From Ignatzschineria sp. RMDPL8A (GTDB lineage: Bacteria; Pseudomonadota; Gammaproteobacteria; Cardiobacteriales; Wohlfahrtiimonadaceae), in contig NZ_JAPPWA010000002.1 of the NCBI RefSeq assembly GCF_029815055.1, positions 558,001-622,000 on the forward strand: 64,000 bases of DNA, given 5' to 3'. This document shows, one piece after another, positions 54,770 through 64,000 of this stretch. The first letter of the stretch is position 1. The number at the start of each line of letters is the position of its first letter. The notes beneath the pieces are model-generated. The model saw nothing but the letters and a program-made list of their open reading frames with translations. It did not search any database and was not told the DNA's origin. The position numbers and the translations under genes are program-made.

Positions 54770-55934
54770 ATCCATTGCCACTTCGGTGGCCTCACAGCCT
54801 GTTTTTATGTTGGTCGCCGGAGAGTTATCCGGCGATCTTTTAGGTGCAGGATTAATTAAAGCGCTTAAAGCGGATTATCCGAACGCGAGCTTTTTTGGGA
54901 TCGGCGGGCCGCTCATGATCGATGAGGGCTTGGAAACGATCGAGCCCATTGAATCGCTCTCCATTATGGGCTTAGTGGAGGTGATTAAGCATCTCCCGAA
55001 GTTCCTTAACATTAAAAAGCGCCTCATTGCCGAAGCGAAAACGCGTAAGCCTGCCGTCTTTATCGGAATCGATGCACCAGATTTTAATCTTAGGGTGTCA
55101 AAAACGCTAACAAAAGAGCGCATTACGAAAACGGTGCAATATGTCTCCCCTTCAATTTGGGTGTGGCGTGAAGGGCGCGCAAAAACGATTAAAAAATATA
55201 TTGATCGAGTGCTCTGCCTCTTTCCTTTTGAAGTGGATCTCTATCAAAAATACCGCGTAGATGCGATCTGCGTGGGTCATCGGTTAGGTGATGAAATTCC
55301 TCTTGATCCTGATCCTACGGCGGCAAAAAAAGCATTAAATCTTAAAACGGATAAGCCCTATTTAGCGGTGTTGCCGGGAAGTCGAATGGGTGAAATTACT
55401 CGACTTTTACCAACCTTTATTGAAAGCATTGGGGCGTTAGCTGAGAAACATCCCGAGCTTCATTTTGTGATTCCGGCGGCCAATGAACCTATCTATGCGG
55501 CGATTGAAGATGCGTTATCGAGTCTGCCAACGAGCACTCAACTAAAGGTATCGGTGCGTCAAAGGGAATCGCGGGAAGCGATGGAAGCCTCCGATGCGGT
55601 GTTACTTGCGTCAGGAACGGCTTCGCTTGAAGCGATGCTGCTTAAAAAACCGATGGTGGTGGCCTATAAATTTAGTGGGTTTACTGCGTGGCTTGCGCCT
55701 AAAATCGTCAATATTCGCCTCTTTTCACTACCCAATATTTTAGCCGGCCGAGAGATTGTGCCTGAGCTTTTCCAAAAGGCAGTGACGGTTGAGAGAATCG
55801 TTAAGCTCACTGAAAAAGCGCTCGACCCTTCGCAAAATAGCGCGCTAATTGAGACGTTTTACGCGCTTCATAACACGCTTCGTCTTAACTCAGATCAAAA
55901 AGCTGCGCAAGCGGTGAAGGAGCTTATTGAGTGA
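54753..55934 (+). CDS. lpxB: Lipid-A-disaccharide synthase
   Basis: LpxB joins UDP-2,3-diacylglucosamine and lipid X to the lipid A disaccharide. The enzyme has [21 protein letters not shown] at the start, [15 protein letters not shown], and [15 protein letters not shown]. The start is not certain: I prefer the GTG at 54753, preceded by AGAGAG and overlapping lpxA by 17 bases, giving 393 residues; a TTG at 54726 would add nine, and the ATG at 54807 would cut into the N-terminal domain. It overlaps rnhB by four bases. Confidence 0.95.
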   Translation: MESSAKSIATSVASQPVFMLVAGELSGDLLGAGLIKALKADYPNASFFGIGGPLMIDEGLETIEPIESLSIMGLVEVIKHLPKFLNIKKRLIAEAKTRKPAVFIGIDAPDFNLRVSKTLTKERITKTVQYVSPSIWVWREGRAKTIKKYIDRVLCLFPFEVDLYQKYRVDAICVGHRLGDEIPLDPDPTAAKKALNLKTDKPYLAVLPGSRMGEITRLLPTFIESIGALAEKHPELHFVIPAANEPIYAAIEDALSSLPTSTQLKVSVRQRESREAMEASDAVLLASGTASLEAMLLKKPMVVAYKFSGFTAWLAPKIVNIRLFSLPNILAGREIVPELFQKAVTVERIVKLTEKALDPSQNSALIETFYALHNTLRLNSDQKAAQAVKELIE

Positions 55935-56539
55935 ATTTAGAAATCCCACTGTTTGATACAGAAATGTTTGCCGATTGGCGCATTGCCGGCGTTGATGAAG
56001 CAGGGCGTGGGCCGTTATGCGGCGATGTCTATGCGGCGGCGGTGATCTTAGATCCCGATAATCCCATTGAAGGATTGATGGATTCTAAAAAACTTACCGA
56101 GAAGAAGCGGTTTGCCCTTCGCGAAGAGATTATGGAAAAAGCGCTCGCTTACTCCATCGCTTCGAGTTCGTTAGAAGAGATTGAAACGCTCAATATTTTA
56201 CAAGCCACGCTGCTTGCGATGCGCCGTGCGGTGGAAGGACTTGCCATTCAGCCCGATAAAGTGCTCGTCGATGGCAATCAAAATCCTAAGATTCCTCTAC
56301 TAACCGAATGTGTGGTGAAAGGGGATTCGCTCCATGCGGAGATTAGTGCTGCGAGTATTTTAGCGAAAACCGAGCGTGATTTAGCGATGATTACGCTTGA
56401 TAAGATTTTGCCCGAATATGGCTTTGCAAAACATAAGGGTTACGGCACGAAAGCGCATATGGAAGCCTTAGAAAAATATGGGGTAACGGAGTATCACCGC
56501 CGTGACTTTGCGCCGATTCGCAAACTTTTGGCGAAGTAG
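55931..56539 (+). CDS. rnhB: Ribonuclease HII
   Basis: RNase HII removes ribonucleotides and RNA primers from DNA duplexes. The 202-residue protein has the catalytic [28 protein letters not shown] and [12 protein letters not shown]. It starts with a GTG (55931) in a GTGA overlap with the lpxB stop. In many relatives dnaE follows rnhB; here mlaD does, after 69 bases. Confidence 0.96.
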   Translation: MNLEIPLFDTEMFADWRIAGVDEAGRGPLCGDVYAAAVILDPDNPIEGLMDSKKLTEKKRFALREEIMEKALAYSIASSSLEEIETLNILQATLLAMRRAVEGLAIQPDKVLVDGNQNPKIPLLTECVVKGDSLHAEISAASILAKTERDLAMITLDKILPEYGFAKHKGYGTKAHMEALEKYGVTEYHRRDFAPIRKLLAK

Positions 56540-56608
56540 GACTTTTTTGAGAAATCATAGTAAACTATTGTGTGATTCTCACAGACGATATGAAGGGATA
56601 ATAAGTTT

Positions 56609-57079
56609 ATGAAAAATCCACGTTGGTTAGATTTTGTGGTCGGTCTATTTGTGCTTGCCGGCATTTTGTCGTTTGCATGGCTTGGCCTTAATGCGAGCGA
56701 TACCGGTAGCCGATTTAATAAAAAATACACCGTCTCGGTGAGTTTCGATAATGTGGGATCGCTCAAAATTAATGCGCCGGTGATGATCTCAGGCGTTCGG
56801 GTTGGCAAGGTGAAAAGCATTGCGCTCGATACGGAGATTTTTGAGGCGAAAGTGCTGCTCGATATCGATGCACAATATAAAATCCCCAATGATACCAGCG
56901 CGGTAATCTATACTGCAGGACTTGTAGGCGAGCAATACGTGGCCCTTGATCCCGGTGGATCGTATGATGATCTGCAAGATGGCGATCGCATTCGTCATTC
57001 GCAAGGGGCATTTGTGATGGAGCGTCTGGTAAATCAGCTTCTCACAAGCTTTACCTCCGGCGGGTCAGCGGCGGATTAA
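56609..57079 (+). CDS. mlaD: Mla pathway MCE-domain protein MlaD
   Basis: MlaD forms a hexameric ring on the MlaFEB ABC transporter that moves phospholipids between the membranes. The 156-residue protein has a single N-terminal transmembrane helix (about 8-28, LDFVVGLFVLAGILSFAWLG) and one MCE domain (about 40-118) with SVSFDNVGSLKINAPVMISG and YTAGLVGEQYVALDPGG, then a hydrophobic pore-loop helix with RLVNQLLTSF. No mlaF, mlaE, mlaC or mlaB gene is beside it, which is unusual. AAGGGATAATAAG precedes the ATG. recO follows after 12 bases. Confidence 0.88.
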   Translation: MKNPRWLDFVVGLFVLAGILSFAWLGLNASDTGSRFNKKYTVSVSFDNVGSLKINAPVMISGVRVGKVKSIALDTEIFEAKVLLDIDAQYKIPNDTSAVIYTAGLVGEQYVALDPGGSYDDLQDGDRIRHSQGAFVMERLVNQLLTSFTSGGSAAD

Positions 57080-57091
57080 GATCGGATAAAT

Positions 57092-57811
57092 ATGGTCGAT
57101 TCGATCATTATCACCCCCGGGTATATCATTCGTAAACAGCCCTATAAAGAACGCGGCTTTATGATTGATCTTCTAACGGAAAAGCTCGGGCGGGTGAAAT
57201 TATTTTTACAACAGGGAAGAGCTCAAAAGCGCTACAGTGCGAACTTAGAGCTCTTTTCGCGTTCAGAGTGGACGTTAAAACCGGGGCGTACCTTCTTTTT
57301 TGCCGATGCGATTGATCTTGAAGAGAGCATTCGTCTTGGCGGGAAATTGATTTGGTCGGGCTATTATCTCAATGAATTACTGCTTCGTCTCTTCCCGGAA
57401 TATCAGGAAGATGAGGGCTTATATGCAGCGTACGAGCTCGCGCTTAAAGCGCTTGATTCCAACTATCGGATTGAGCCGGCGTTGCGTTTTTTTGAGCGAT
57501 TATTATTGATGCATCTTGGGATTTTTCCGGATCTGAGTTCCGATCATGAGGATCAAATGATTGAATCCCATCGCACCTATTTTTTACGCCGTGATGAGGG
57601 CATTAGCCGATATCCTCGCCATGATGCGTTGCTACTTCCCGGTGGCTTTATTCAGAAAATTGAAGCCGATCTGCCCAATTTTAATCTCAACAGAGAAGAG
57701 GCGCGGGCGTATAAAACGATGATGCGCTATCTCTATGAGCCTCTGTTGCAAGGTCGGCCGCTTCAATCTCGGGTTTGGCTACAAAAGCTCTACTATCCGC
57801 ATAAGTCATAA
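57092..57811 (+). CDS. recO: DNA repair protein RecO
   Basis: RecO helps RecR load RecA on SSB-coated gaps. The 239-residue protein matches the family: an N-terminal OB fold (about 1-80) with GYIIRKQPYKERGFMIDLLTEKLG and a C-terminal helical domain with YYLNELLLRLFPEYQEDEGLYAAYELAL. There is no zinc-binding cysteine cluster, as in other gammaproteobacterial RecO proteins. It is normally next to era; here it is about 25 kb away, after mlaD. The ribosome-binding site is weak. Confidence 0.88.
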   Translation: MVDSIIITPGYIIRKQPYKERGFMIDLLTEKLGRVKLFLQQGRAQKRYSANLELFSRSEWTLKPGRTFFFADAIDLEESIRLGGKLIWSGYYLNELLLRLFPEYQEDEGLYAAYELALKALDSNYRIEPALRFFERLLLMHLGIFPDLSSDHEDQMIESHRTYFLRRDEGISRYPRHDALLLPGGFIQKIEADLPNFNLNREEARAYKTMMRYLYEPLLQGRPLQSRVWLQKLYYPHKS

Positions 57812-57837
57812 GCGAGAGTGTCATCAGACACGCGTAC

Positions 57838-57885
57838 AAAAAAAGCCACGGACCTGTATCATCGGTCAACGTGGCTTTTCTATTT
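57838..57885. terminator. Bidirectional terminator between recO and potI
   Basis: AAAAGCCACG with GACC pairs with GGTC and CGTGGCTTTT (two unpaired A), giving a long stem with A-runs to the left and T-rich DNA to the right, between convergent genes. Confidence 0.85.
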
Positions 57886-57900
57886 TAGGGTTTTTGTAGA

Positions 57901-58719
57901 TTACTCTTTCTCGGCATTACGGCGATCGAGATAGCGATTCTTCTCAATGCGGTGATTGATCATAGTCACCAAGAAAACGCCTGTGGCAATAATGCCGATC
58001 ATAATGGTTGAAAGGGCGTTAATGTTGGGGCTTACCCCTAAACGCGCTTTCGAATAGATCCAGATCGGTAGCGTTGTCGCGCCAGGGCCGGTGGTGAAGG
58101 TGGCGATAATCAGATCATCGAGCGAGAGCGTAAAGGAGAGCAGCCACGCCGCTAATACGCCCGGTAGAATCATCGGCAACGTAATGTAGAAAAAGGTGCG
58201 CACCCCATCGGCGCCAAGATCCATCGCCGCCTCTTCAATGTGGCGATCAAATCCGGTTAAGCGCGATTGCACGACGACAATCACATAACACATGGTAAAG
58301 GTGATGTGTGCGATCATCATGGTTAAAAAACCAGTATTAATATTGAGGGCTACAAAGGTGAGTCCAAGTGAGCTCCCCATAATAATTTCCGGCATTACCA
58401 TCGGCGCATAGGCAATTCCTGAAAAGAGGGTTTTCCCGCGGAATCGGCGGAATTTAACCAGTGCAAATGCCGCCATGGTCCCTAAGATTACCGCAAAGGT
58501 GGAACTGAAAAAGCCCAATAGTAGACTCGTTTTCGCCGCCTCCCAAATGCCCGCCTGTTTAAAGAGATCGGGATACCATTTGGTGGAAAATCCGCCCCAT
58601 ACGGTGACCAGTTTCGATTCGTTGAAACTATACACGATTACCAAAAAGATGGGAATATAGAGAAAGAGAAGGCCCCCGATTAAGGCGATCCAATTCATTA
58701 CAGTCATTTTTTTCGTCAT
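57901..58719 (-). CDS. potI: Polyamine (putrescine-type) ABC transporter permease PotI
   Basis: A 272-residue inner-membrane permease of the spermidine/putrescine ABC family with six helices. The EAA loop EEAAMDLGADGVRTFFYITLP contacts the ATPase, followed by SFTLSLDDLIIATFTTGPG, which is typical of PotC/PotI. It ends in a charged tail. AAGGAG precedes the ATG. It is the third gene of potG-potH-potI on the minus strand; substrate preference for putrescine rests on PotG similarity. Confidence 0.92.
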   Translation of the reverse strand: MTKKMTVMNWIALIGGLLFLYIPIFLVIVYSFNESKLVTVWGGFSTKWYPDLFKQAGIWEAAKTSLLLGFFSSTFAVILGTMAAFALVKFRRFRGKTLFSGIAYAPMVMPEIIMGSSLGLTFVALNINTGFLTMMIAHITFTMCYVIVVVQSRLTGFDRHIEEAAMDLGADGVRTFFYITLPMILPGVLAAWLLSFTLSLDDLIIATFTTGPGATTLPIWIYSKARLGVSPNINALSTIMIGIIATGVFLVTMINHRIEKNRYLDRRNAEKE

Positions 58720-58728
58720 GATGGCTCC

Positions 58729-59748
58729 TTAGGTAAATTGCTTCTCTTGAACACGGTTAAAGATATAGATCGGGATAATCACCAGCAACAATAAAATCAC
58801 TGAAATCGCCGATACAAGCGGTAAATCCATGCCTTTAAGATAGGTATCGTAGAGCACTTTACCAATCATGGTGACATTCGATCCGCCTAACAGATCGGGA
58901 ATGACAAACTCACCAAGCGCGGGAATAAAGACTAAGAACGACCCCGCTAAAACGCCTGGAAGCGAGAGTCTAAAGGTCATCGTCCAAAACGTTTTAATTG
59001 GCGGACACCCTAAATCTTGCGCGGCTTCAATAAGGGTTTCATCGATCTTATTGAGCGTTGCGTAGAGCGGTAAAATCATAAAGGGCAGATAGCCATAAAT
59101 AATACCGATATAGACCGCAAGATCGGTGTGCAAAATCCCAAGATCAACGGGATGCGCCGGATCGATCAGGCCTAAAAATCCGCCGACGGCATTAATCACG
59201 TTATTTAAGATGCCAGAGGGCGATAGAATCGTGACCCACGCATAAATTCGGATTAAAAAAGAGGTCCAAAACGGTAGGATAATCAGCATCACTAAAAATA
59301 GGTGCCACTGTTTAGGCGCGCGCGCCATTGCCAAAGCGATTGGATAGCCAATTAAGAGCGTAAAAAAGGTGGCAAAAAAGGCCACTTTCACACTGTTTAA
59401 ATAGGCGTTCACATAGATCGAATCCTCCCAAATATCCATATAGTTTTGGAAGTTCACTGTGATCTGTAAAATCCCCGTTTCCACCCATTCTAATAGATTG
59501 GTAAAGGGGGGAGATGCGATCTCCGCTTCGGTAAAACTGATGCGTAAAATGATTAAAAATGGAATTAAAAAGAAGAGGGTTAACCAAATAAAAGGAACCC
59601 CAATCACCAGTTTACGGCTGCTAAAAAGACTCACAATAAAGCGATAGGGCCAGAAGCGTAAACATTTGCGATGCGTAAAATTAAGGCGGGAGATCAACTC
59701 CGCAGCGGCTCCCGTTAAGAAGCCGATCTCGTGTTTGTGGTGTGCCAT
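58729..59748 (-). CDS. potH: Polyamine (putrescine-type) ABC transporter permease PotH
   Basis: A 339-residue permease with an N-terminal cytoplasmic segment of about 45 residues, then six helices. The EAA loop is IEAAQDLGCPPIKTFWTMTFRLSLPG, and PALGEFVIPDLLGGSNVTMIGK is the PotB/PotH signature. GGGGAAGAG precedes the ATG. It lies between potG (16 bases upstream) and potI (nine bases downstream). Confidence 0.92.
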   Translation of the reverse strand: MAHHKHEIGFLTGAAAELISRLNFTHRKCLRFWPYRFIVSLFSSRKLVIGVPFIWLTLFFLIPFLIILRISFTEAEIASPPFTNLLEWVETGILQITVNFQNYMDIWEDSIYVNAYLNSVKVAFFATFFTLLIGYPIALAMARAPKQWHLFLVMLIILPFWTSFLIRIYAWVTILSPSGILNNVINAVGGFLGLIDPAHPVDLGILHTDLAVYIGIIYGYLPFMILPLYATLNKIDETLIEAAQDLGCPPIKTFWTMTFRLSLPGVLAGSFLVFIPALGEFVIPDLLGGSNVTMIGKVLYDTYLKGMDLPLVSAISVILLLLVIIPIYIFNRVQEKQFT

Positions 59749-59764
59749 TCTCTTCCCCTTGAAA

Positions 59765-60904
59765 TTATGAGATTAGAGCGATGCCAGAATCTTTATCGAA
59801 GCTAATATAGACGCGATCTTCGTAGTTGATCTTATGTTCGGTTAAGCGTTTATGATTGACCTGTGATGCGGTCACCATCTTGCCGTTATCGAGTTTCACG
59901 TGATAGATCGACATATCGCCAAGATAGCCAATATCCCACACTTCCCCCTCAACGCAGTTGATGGTTATATCCTCTGGCGGGGTGAGCGAAATATCGAGCT
60001 TTTCAGGACGAACCGCGACCCACGCTTGCGCGCCAACTACCGCACCGACCCCTTGATTACAGACGAGTGGCGTTTCCGTTTCATAGCTTTCGATCGTGGT
60101 TTGTTTTGGTGAGATATCGGAGATAACCCCTTCAAAGATATTCACGTCCCCAACAAATTCGGCTACATAGCGTGAGTTGGGATACTCATAAATCTCGGTC
60201 GGAGTTGCCACTTGAACAAGCTCACCGGTATCCATTACGGCAATTCGACTCGAAACGGTCATCGCCTCCTCTTGGTCGTGAGTGACGATCACAAAGGTGA
60301 TGCCGAGCTCTTCTTGAATGTTCATCAGCTCAAATTGCGTCTGCTCACGGAGACGTTTATCAAGCGCCCCTAAAGGCTCATCAAGAAGGAGCAGTTTTGG
60401 CTTTTTCACGATACTGCGTGCAAGAGCAACCCGCTGGCGCTGACCACCTGAAAGTTGATGAGGTTTACGTTTGGCGTATTTACCCATTTGCACCAGTTCA
60501 AGCATCTGATCGACGCGTTTACGAATCTCAGCTTTCGCAATTTTATCCTGTTTTAGACCAAAGGCGATATTGTCCTCAACGGTCATATGCGGAAAAAGCG
60601 CATAGCTCTGGAACATCATATTGACCGGGCGCTCGTAGGGCGGGATTTTGGACATATCTTCCCCTTCGAGAAGAATTTTCCCTGAGGTAGGCGTTTCAAA
60701 GCCGGCAAGCATCCGCAGAAGCGTTGTTTTACCGCATCCCGATGGGCCAAGCAGAGAGAAAAATTCACCTTTATAAATGTCTAGCGAGATATTATTCACC
60801 GCAATATGGTCGTCAAAAACCTTTACAACATCGATAAGTTCCACGTGGGGAACCGAATTGGGGTCACGCCAAGGTTCATGTTTATGTAATTGGCTAGGGT
60901 GCAT
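59765..60904 (-). CDS. potG: Polyamine (putrescine-type) ABC transporter ATPase PotG
   Basis: A 379-residue ABC ATPase: Walker A GPSGCGKTT, Q-loop MMFQSYALFPHM, signature LSGGQRQRVALARS, Walker B LLLLDEP, H-loop VTHDQEEA, then a C-terminal TOBE regulatory domain (about 285-379). The NIAFGLKQDK and YAKRKPHQLSGG stretches resemble E. coli PotG more than PotA. AGGAGGT precedes the ATG, a near-perfect ribosome-binding site. No periplasmic binding protein gene (potF/potD) is adjacent: upstream is mutS. Confidence 0.93.
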   Translation of the reverse strand: MHPSQLHKHEPWRDPNSVPHVELIDVVKVFDDHIAVNNISLDIYKGEFFSLLGPSGCGKTTLLRMLAGFETPTSGKILLEGEDMSKIPPYERPVNMMFQSYALFPHMTVEDNIAFGLKQDKIAKAEIRKRVDQMLELVQMGKYAKRKPHQLSGGQRQRVALARSIVKKPKLLLLDEPLGALDKRLREQTQFELMNIQEELGITFVIVTHDQEEAMTVSSRIAVMDTGELVQVATPTEIYEYPNSRYVAEFVGDVNIFEGVISDISPKQTTIESYETETPLVCNQGVGAVVGAQAWVAVRPEKLDISLTPPEDITINCVEGEVWDIGYLGDMSIYHVKLDNGKMVTASQVNHKRLTEHKINYEDRVYISFDKDSGIALIS

Positions 60905-60981
60905 AGAGACCTCCTATTGCATGCAAATAATGTGATTTAAAATTGAGTAGTCGTTAGGAACTCGCTTTTGGGAATTTAAAA

Positions 60982-60999
60982 ACTAATCGGGCGATTAGT
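60982..60999. repeat. Inverted repeat upstream of potG (possible operator)
   Basis: ACTAATCG and CGATTAGT are perfect inverted repeats separated by GG, about 80 bases upstream of potG and just downstream of mutS on the same strand. Its position suits an operator or an upstream regulator site for the pot operon. No T-tract follows, so it is not a terminator. Confidence 0.45.
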
Positions 61000-61031
61000 G
61001 CGTAAAATTAATCCAATGGGATAAAAAGAGA

Positions 61032-61060
61032 AGGGCATTCTAGGCGTTTTTAGAATGCCC
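61032..61060 (-). terminator. Terminator downstream of mutS
   Basis: A perfect ten-base-pair stem GGGCATTCTA / TAGAATGCCC with an eight-base loop. On the minus strand it is followed by TTCTCTTTTT. It lies about 30 bases past the mutS stop. Confidence 0.75.
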
Positions 61061-61090
61061 TGCAACCACTATTTTAGCGGATCCAGACTT

Positions 61091-63745
61091 TTATATCTTT
61101 TCTTTCCACGTTGCAATTAAATTGAGCGCTTCGATGGGGGTTAATTGATTGATATCTAACTCTTTAATGGCTTCTTCAATTTCTGAGGGATCATTTGAAA
61201 AAAGCGATAATTGTTCCGCCGGCTCATGAAACGTTTGAATATCGGGTGTTTTTTGGTGAGAGCTTGTTTGCGTAGATTCTGGCAGTACCGAAAGATGCTC
61301 AAAACTCTTTTCAAGCTCGGAGAGTTTCGTTTTCGCCATCTCGATTACCCCTTTTGGGACACCGGCGAGCGCCGCAACTTGGAGGCCATAACTTTTTGAC
61401 GCAGCCCCCGGGCGGACTTGATGCATAAAGATAATCTCATCTTTGTGTTCAACGGCGTCAAGATGCACATTTTTAATCTCAGGGTAGAGGGTTTCAAGCT
61501 CGGTCATCTCAAAATAGTGCGTGGCAAAGATTGTCATCGCTCGCGCCTTTTGAGAGAGATAGACCGCAGCACTCCACGCAAGGGACAGCCCATCGAGGGT
61601 TGATGTTCCGCGACCGACTTCATCCATCAACACCAGGCTCTCTTTTGTGGCGTAATTGAGGATTGTGGCGGTTTCGGTCATCTCCACCATAAAGGTTGAT
61701 TGCCCTGAGCTTAAATCATCTTGCGCGCCGATACGGGTAAAAATCCGGTCGATCGGGCCAATCTCAGCGATTTCAGCCGGCACAAAGGAGCCGATATGCG
61801 CGAGTAATACAATGAGAGCCGTTTGGCGCATGTAGGTGGATTTCCCGCCCATGTTCGGCCCGGTGACAACGAGAAGATTCGTGCTGGGCTCTAAAGTAAG
61901 ATCATTGGGGATAAAGGGCGTTTTAAGCGAGCTTTCCACAATGGGGTGGCGACCGGCTTTAATATTGATCCCGATAGAGGCCTTAAACACCGGGCGATTC
62001 CAGCGAAGGCGCGTAGTGATTTCGGCAAGGTTGATGTAAAGATCGAGCGTTGCCAGGGCATCACTTAAGAGGCGCAATTGGGCTTGATAGGGAATAATTT
62101 TTTCAATCAGCTCATCCCAAAGCTCTTTTTCAAGGGCAAGAGCACGTTCTTTCGCGCTTAAAATCTTATTTTCAAACTCTTTGAGCTCGGGATAGATATA
62201 ACGCTCCACATCTTTTAGCGTTTGACGGCGCACATATTCCGCGGGCATCTTGTCCGAATATTGTTTCGAAATCTCCACATAATAGCCGTGGACGCGATTG
62301 TAACCGACTTTAAGGGTGGGGATATGGAGGCGCTCCCGTTCGCGGACTTCAAGGTCGAGCAGAAATTGATCGCCTTTCGTGCTCATGGTAATCAGCTCAT
62401 CAAGTGCGTCGGAATAGCCAAGTGCGAGCACGCCGCCATCTCGGATCAGCACCGGGGGCTCTTCAATAATCGCCGTTTCAAGCAGGGTGCGAAGCTCGGG
62501 AAGTTCTTCCAAAAATGAGAGCCAGAGCGGATTAATTTTAACGAGTGCTTCATTTTGAGATAGAAGCGTTTTTAGATCCGGAATCTGTTGTAAGGTGGTG
62601 CGAATTTGGGTGAGATCGCGGGGGCGGGCACTTTTAAGCACAACGCGGGTCACTAATCGCTCAAGATCACCAATCGGTTTTAACAGCGATTTAATCGATG
62701 TTTGATCCCCTTGAAAGGCTTCCACAAGATCAAGGCGCTCATTTAAGAGACGATGATCGCGAAGCGGGCGATTGAGCCAGCGCGACAGCAGCCGTGACCC
62801 CATCGGCGTGATGGTATGATCGAGAAGATCGCGAACGCTATGCTTTTTCTCACCGGTGAGCGTCTTTTCAATCTCTAAATTTCGGCGCGTCGTCACATCT
62901 AAAATCACCGCATCATTCAATGATTCTAGCGTAAGCGTATCGATGTAGCTGAGCGTATCTTTTTGGGTCTCTTTAACGTAGGTTAAGAGCGCGCCGGCGA
63001 CGCTTAGCATTGTATCGCCGGGGTGAAGGGAAAACCCTTGCAGACTTTGAACGCGGAAATGATCGCAAAGCAGATCGTAATTACGATTGATATCAAAATG
63101 CCACTCAGGAAAGGCAGTAATCGTTGACATATTGCGGATCGCCGGATGAATTACCTCCTCTTCAGGATGGATAATTTCCGAGGGTTTAATGCGAAGGAGT
63201 TCCGAGAGAAGCTCATCAAACGAGAGAAGCGGCATGAGCGAAAATGCAGCGCTGGATAGATTGAGCCACGCGAGCGCCCATTTTCCCTCTTTCGGGTTAT
63301 TTGAGGGCGCGTTGCCATCCTCTAAAGGCGCTTTAAAAATGGCGGCGGTAATGCTCTCAGAGCGCGCATCGAGGAGATAATCATCGGTGAGCGTTCCCGG
63401 AGTAATAATGCGCACCACATCCCGCTCAACGGGGCCCTTATTGGAAACCTCGCCCACCTGTTCACAGATCGCAACCGATTCCCCCATTTTAACCAGTTTC
63501 GCTAAATACCCTTCGGCGGCATGATAGGGAATCCCTGCCATCGGCACCGGCTCGCCAGCGGATTTTCCGCGCTTTGTGAGCGTGATATCAAGGAGGCGTG
63601 CGCCTTTTTTGGCATCATCGTAGAAAAGCTCGTAAAAATCACCCATTCGGTAGAAGAGAATCATCGAAGGATAACGCTGTTTGATGCTCCAATATTGCTG
63701 CATCATCGGGGTGTGTTCAGGATTGATTGTCATCGTTTGTGTCAT
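61091..63745 (-). CDS. mutS: DNA mismatch repair protein MutS
   Basis: MutS recognises mismatches and small loops and starts methyl-directed repair. The 884-residue protein has the mismatch-probing Phe-X-Glu motif in [12 protein letters not shown] near residue 37, Walker [10 protein letters not shown] at about 629-637, and [13 protein letters not shown]. It is about 30 residues longer than E. coli MutS, mainly in the linker before the C-terminal tetramerisation helix. The ATG at 63745 has no clear ribosome-binding site; an ATG at 63733 is possible. Divergent from the TerC-family gene. Confidence 0.98.
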   Translation of the reverse strand: MTQTMTINPEHTPMMQQYWSIKQRYPSMILFYRMGDFYELFYDDAKKGARLLDITLTKRGKSAGEPVPMAGIPYHAAEGYLAKLVKMGESVAICEQVGEVSNKGPVERDVVRIITPGTLTDDYLLDARSESITAAIFKAPLEDGNAPSNNPKEGKWALAWLNLSSAAFSLMPLLSFDELLSELLRIKPSEIIHPEEEVIHPAIRNMSTITAFPEWHFDINRNYDLLCDHFRVQSLQGFSLHPGDTMLSVAGALLTYVKETQKDTLSYIDTLTLESLNDAVILDVTTRRNLEIEKTLTGEKKHSVRDLLDHTITPMGSRLLSRWLNRPLRDHRLLNERLDLVEAFQGDQTSIKSLLKPIGDLERLVTRVVLKSARPRDLTQIRTTLQQIPDLKTLLSQNEALVKINPLWLSFLEELPELRTLLETAIIEEPPVLIRDGGVLALGYSDALDELITMSTKGDQFLLDLEVRERERLHIPTLKVGYNRVHGYYVEISKQYSDKMPAEYVRRQTLKDVERYIYPELKEFENKILSAKERALALEKELWDELIEKIIPYQAQLRLLSDALATLDLYINLAEITTRLRWNRPVFKASIGINIKAGRHPIVESSLKTPFIPNDLTLEPSTNLLVVTGPNMGGKSTYMRQTALIVLLAHIGSFVPAEIAEIGPIDRIFTRIGAQDDLSSGQSTFMVEMTETATILNYATKESLVLMDEVGRGTSTLDGLSLAWSAAVYLSQKARAMTIFATHYFEMTELETLYPEIKNVHLDAVEHKDEIIFMHQVRPGAASKSYGLQVAALAGVPKGVIEMAKTKLSELEKSFEHLSVLPESTQTSSHQKTPDIQTFHEPAEQLSLFSNDPSEIEEAIKELDINQLTPIEALNLIATWKEKI

Positions 63746-63748
63746 TTA

Positions 63749-63778
63749 TTGGTAATTTATCGACTATCAGAATAAAAT
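63749..63778 (+). promoter_or_regulatory. Candidate promoter for the TerC-family gene
   Basis: TTGGTA (63749-63754) and TAAAAT (63773-63778) with an 18-base spacer, about 60 bases before the ATG at 63839. It overlaps the immediate mutS start region on the other strand. Confidence 0.45.
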
Positions 63779-63838
63779 AGGGGGAAATTTGTTTACATTT
63801 GATGTTGTGTTCGACCAAGAGCTATCAAAAGGAGCGCT

Positions 63839-64000
63839 ATGGAATGGTTGATGGATCCCTCGATTGGCCTATTTTCGCCGTCGGTATGGGTTTCCCTAGT
63901 TATTTTACTTCTATTAGAAGTGGTTTTGGGCATAGATAATCTCATATTTATCGCCATTTTATCAAATAAACTCCCGCCTCACCAACGCAGTCATGCGCGG
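63839..64000 (+). CDS. TerC/YoaE-family membrane protein (5' part only)
   Basis: The window ends 54 codons into this gene. The readable part begins [20 protein letters not shown] and contains [22 protein letters not shown] followed by HQRSHAR, which is the hallmark of TerC-like integral membrane proteins, where the Asp-Asn pair in GIDN is implicated in metal binding. An ideal AAAGGAG (63828-63834) precedes the ATG at 63839. Relatives such as YoaE and YegH carry C-terminal CBS and CorC domains; whether this one does cannot be seen. Confidence 0.85.
   Translation, partial: MEWLMDPSIGLFSPSVWVSLVILLLLEVVLGIDNLIFIAILSNKLPPHQRSHAR

Noticed and set aside
1-64000. tRNA or rRNA genes, CRISPR arrays, insertion sequences, prophage or toxin-antitoxin genes
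   Set aside because: None was visible on either strand; gaps are short and accounted for by promoters and terminators.

Overview
The window is chromosomal housekeeping DNA from a gammaproteobacterium of moderate to low GC content. The evidence is gene content and order: lon-hupB; pyrH-frr-uppS-cdsA-dxr-rseP-bamA-skp-lpxD-fabZ-lpxA-lpxB-rnhB; lepA-lepB-rnc-era; trmJ-cysE; nth-rnfB; plus cmoM, apaH, ubiK, a HexR-like regulator and mlaD. The cell is therefore diderm with lipid A, ubiquinone and Bam-dependent outer-membrane proteins. My best guess is the Ignatzschineria/Wohlfahrtiimonas neighbourhood, but that is a weak inference. I saw no rRNA, tRNA, CRISPR array, insertion sequence, prophage or clear horizontally acquired island.

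Layout. 1-1974 is uvrB (minus, 3' end cut off by the window edge). 2112-7594 (plus) is lon, hupB, a UPF0149 gene, a YjjV-type TatD hydrolase and a nitronate monooxygenase-like flavoenzyme. 7710-9401 (minus) is a small Cys-rich exported protein, an RnfB-type ferredoxin and nth. 9587-12077 (plus) holds two membrane transport proteins. 12174-19778 (minus) has a comEA/pseudopilin pair and an eight-gene run (exported unknown, engB, glk, hexR-like, truA, M50 protease, trpS, scpA). 20232-22382 is a choline-type BCCT carrier. 22503-27723 (minus) is a tightly coupled uraA-cmoM-mutY-TPR-apaH operon. 28141-28989 is purU, with a strong promoter and a leader hairpin. 29123-38134 (minus) has pabC/pabB-like folate genes, a DMT exporter, lepA-lepB-rnc-era and a large DUF805 fusion. 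38342-41230 is a PreP-type M16C peptidase. 41343-42928 is trmJ-cysE (minus). 43008-57811 (plus) is ubiK followed by the long envelope cluster, ending in mlaD and recO. 57901-63745 (minus) is potG-potH-potI and mutS. 63839 to the end is the start of a TerC-family gene.

Functional threads. Envelope biogenesis dominates: undecaprenyl phosphate, CDP-DAG, isoprenoid precursor, sigma-E proteolysis, OMP assembly and chaperoning, and lipid A. DNA repair is well represented (uvrB, nth, mutY, mutS, recO). Translation and RNA processing genes are scattered through both strands (frr, lepA, rnc, era, engB, truA, trmJ, cmoM, trpS).

No complete, obviously new multi-gene system is visible. The most unusual items are the purU leader with an inverted repeat across its promoter, a six-cysteine exported mini-protein, an uncharacterised TPR protein inside a DNA-repair/nucleotide operon, a DUF805 protein with a roughly 300-residue disordered linker, and several genes separated from their usual partners (recO, mlaD, scpA, rnfB, potGHI, betT).
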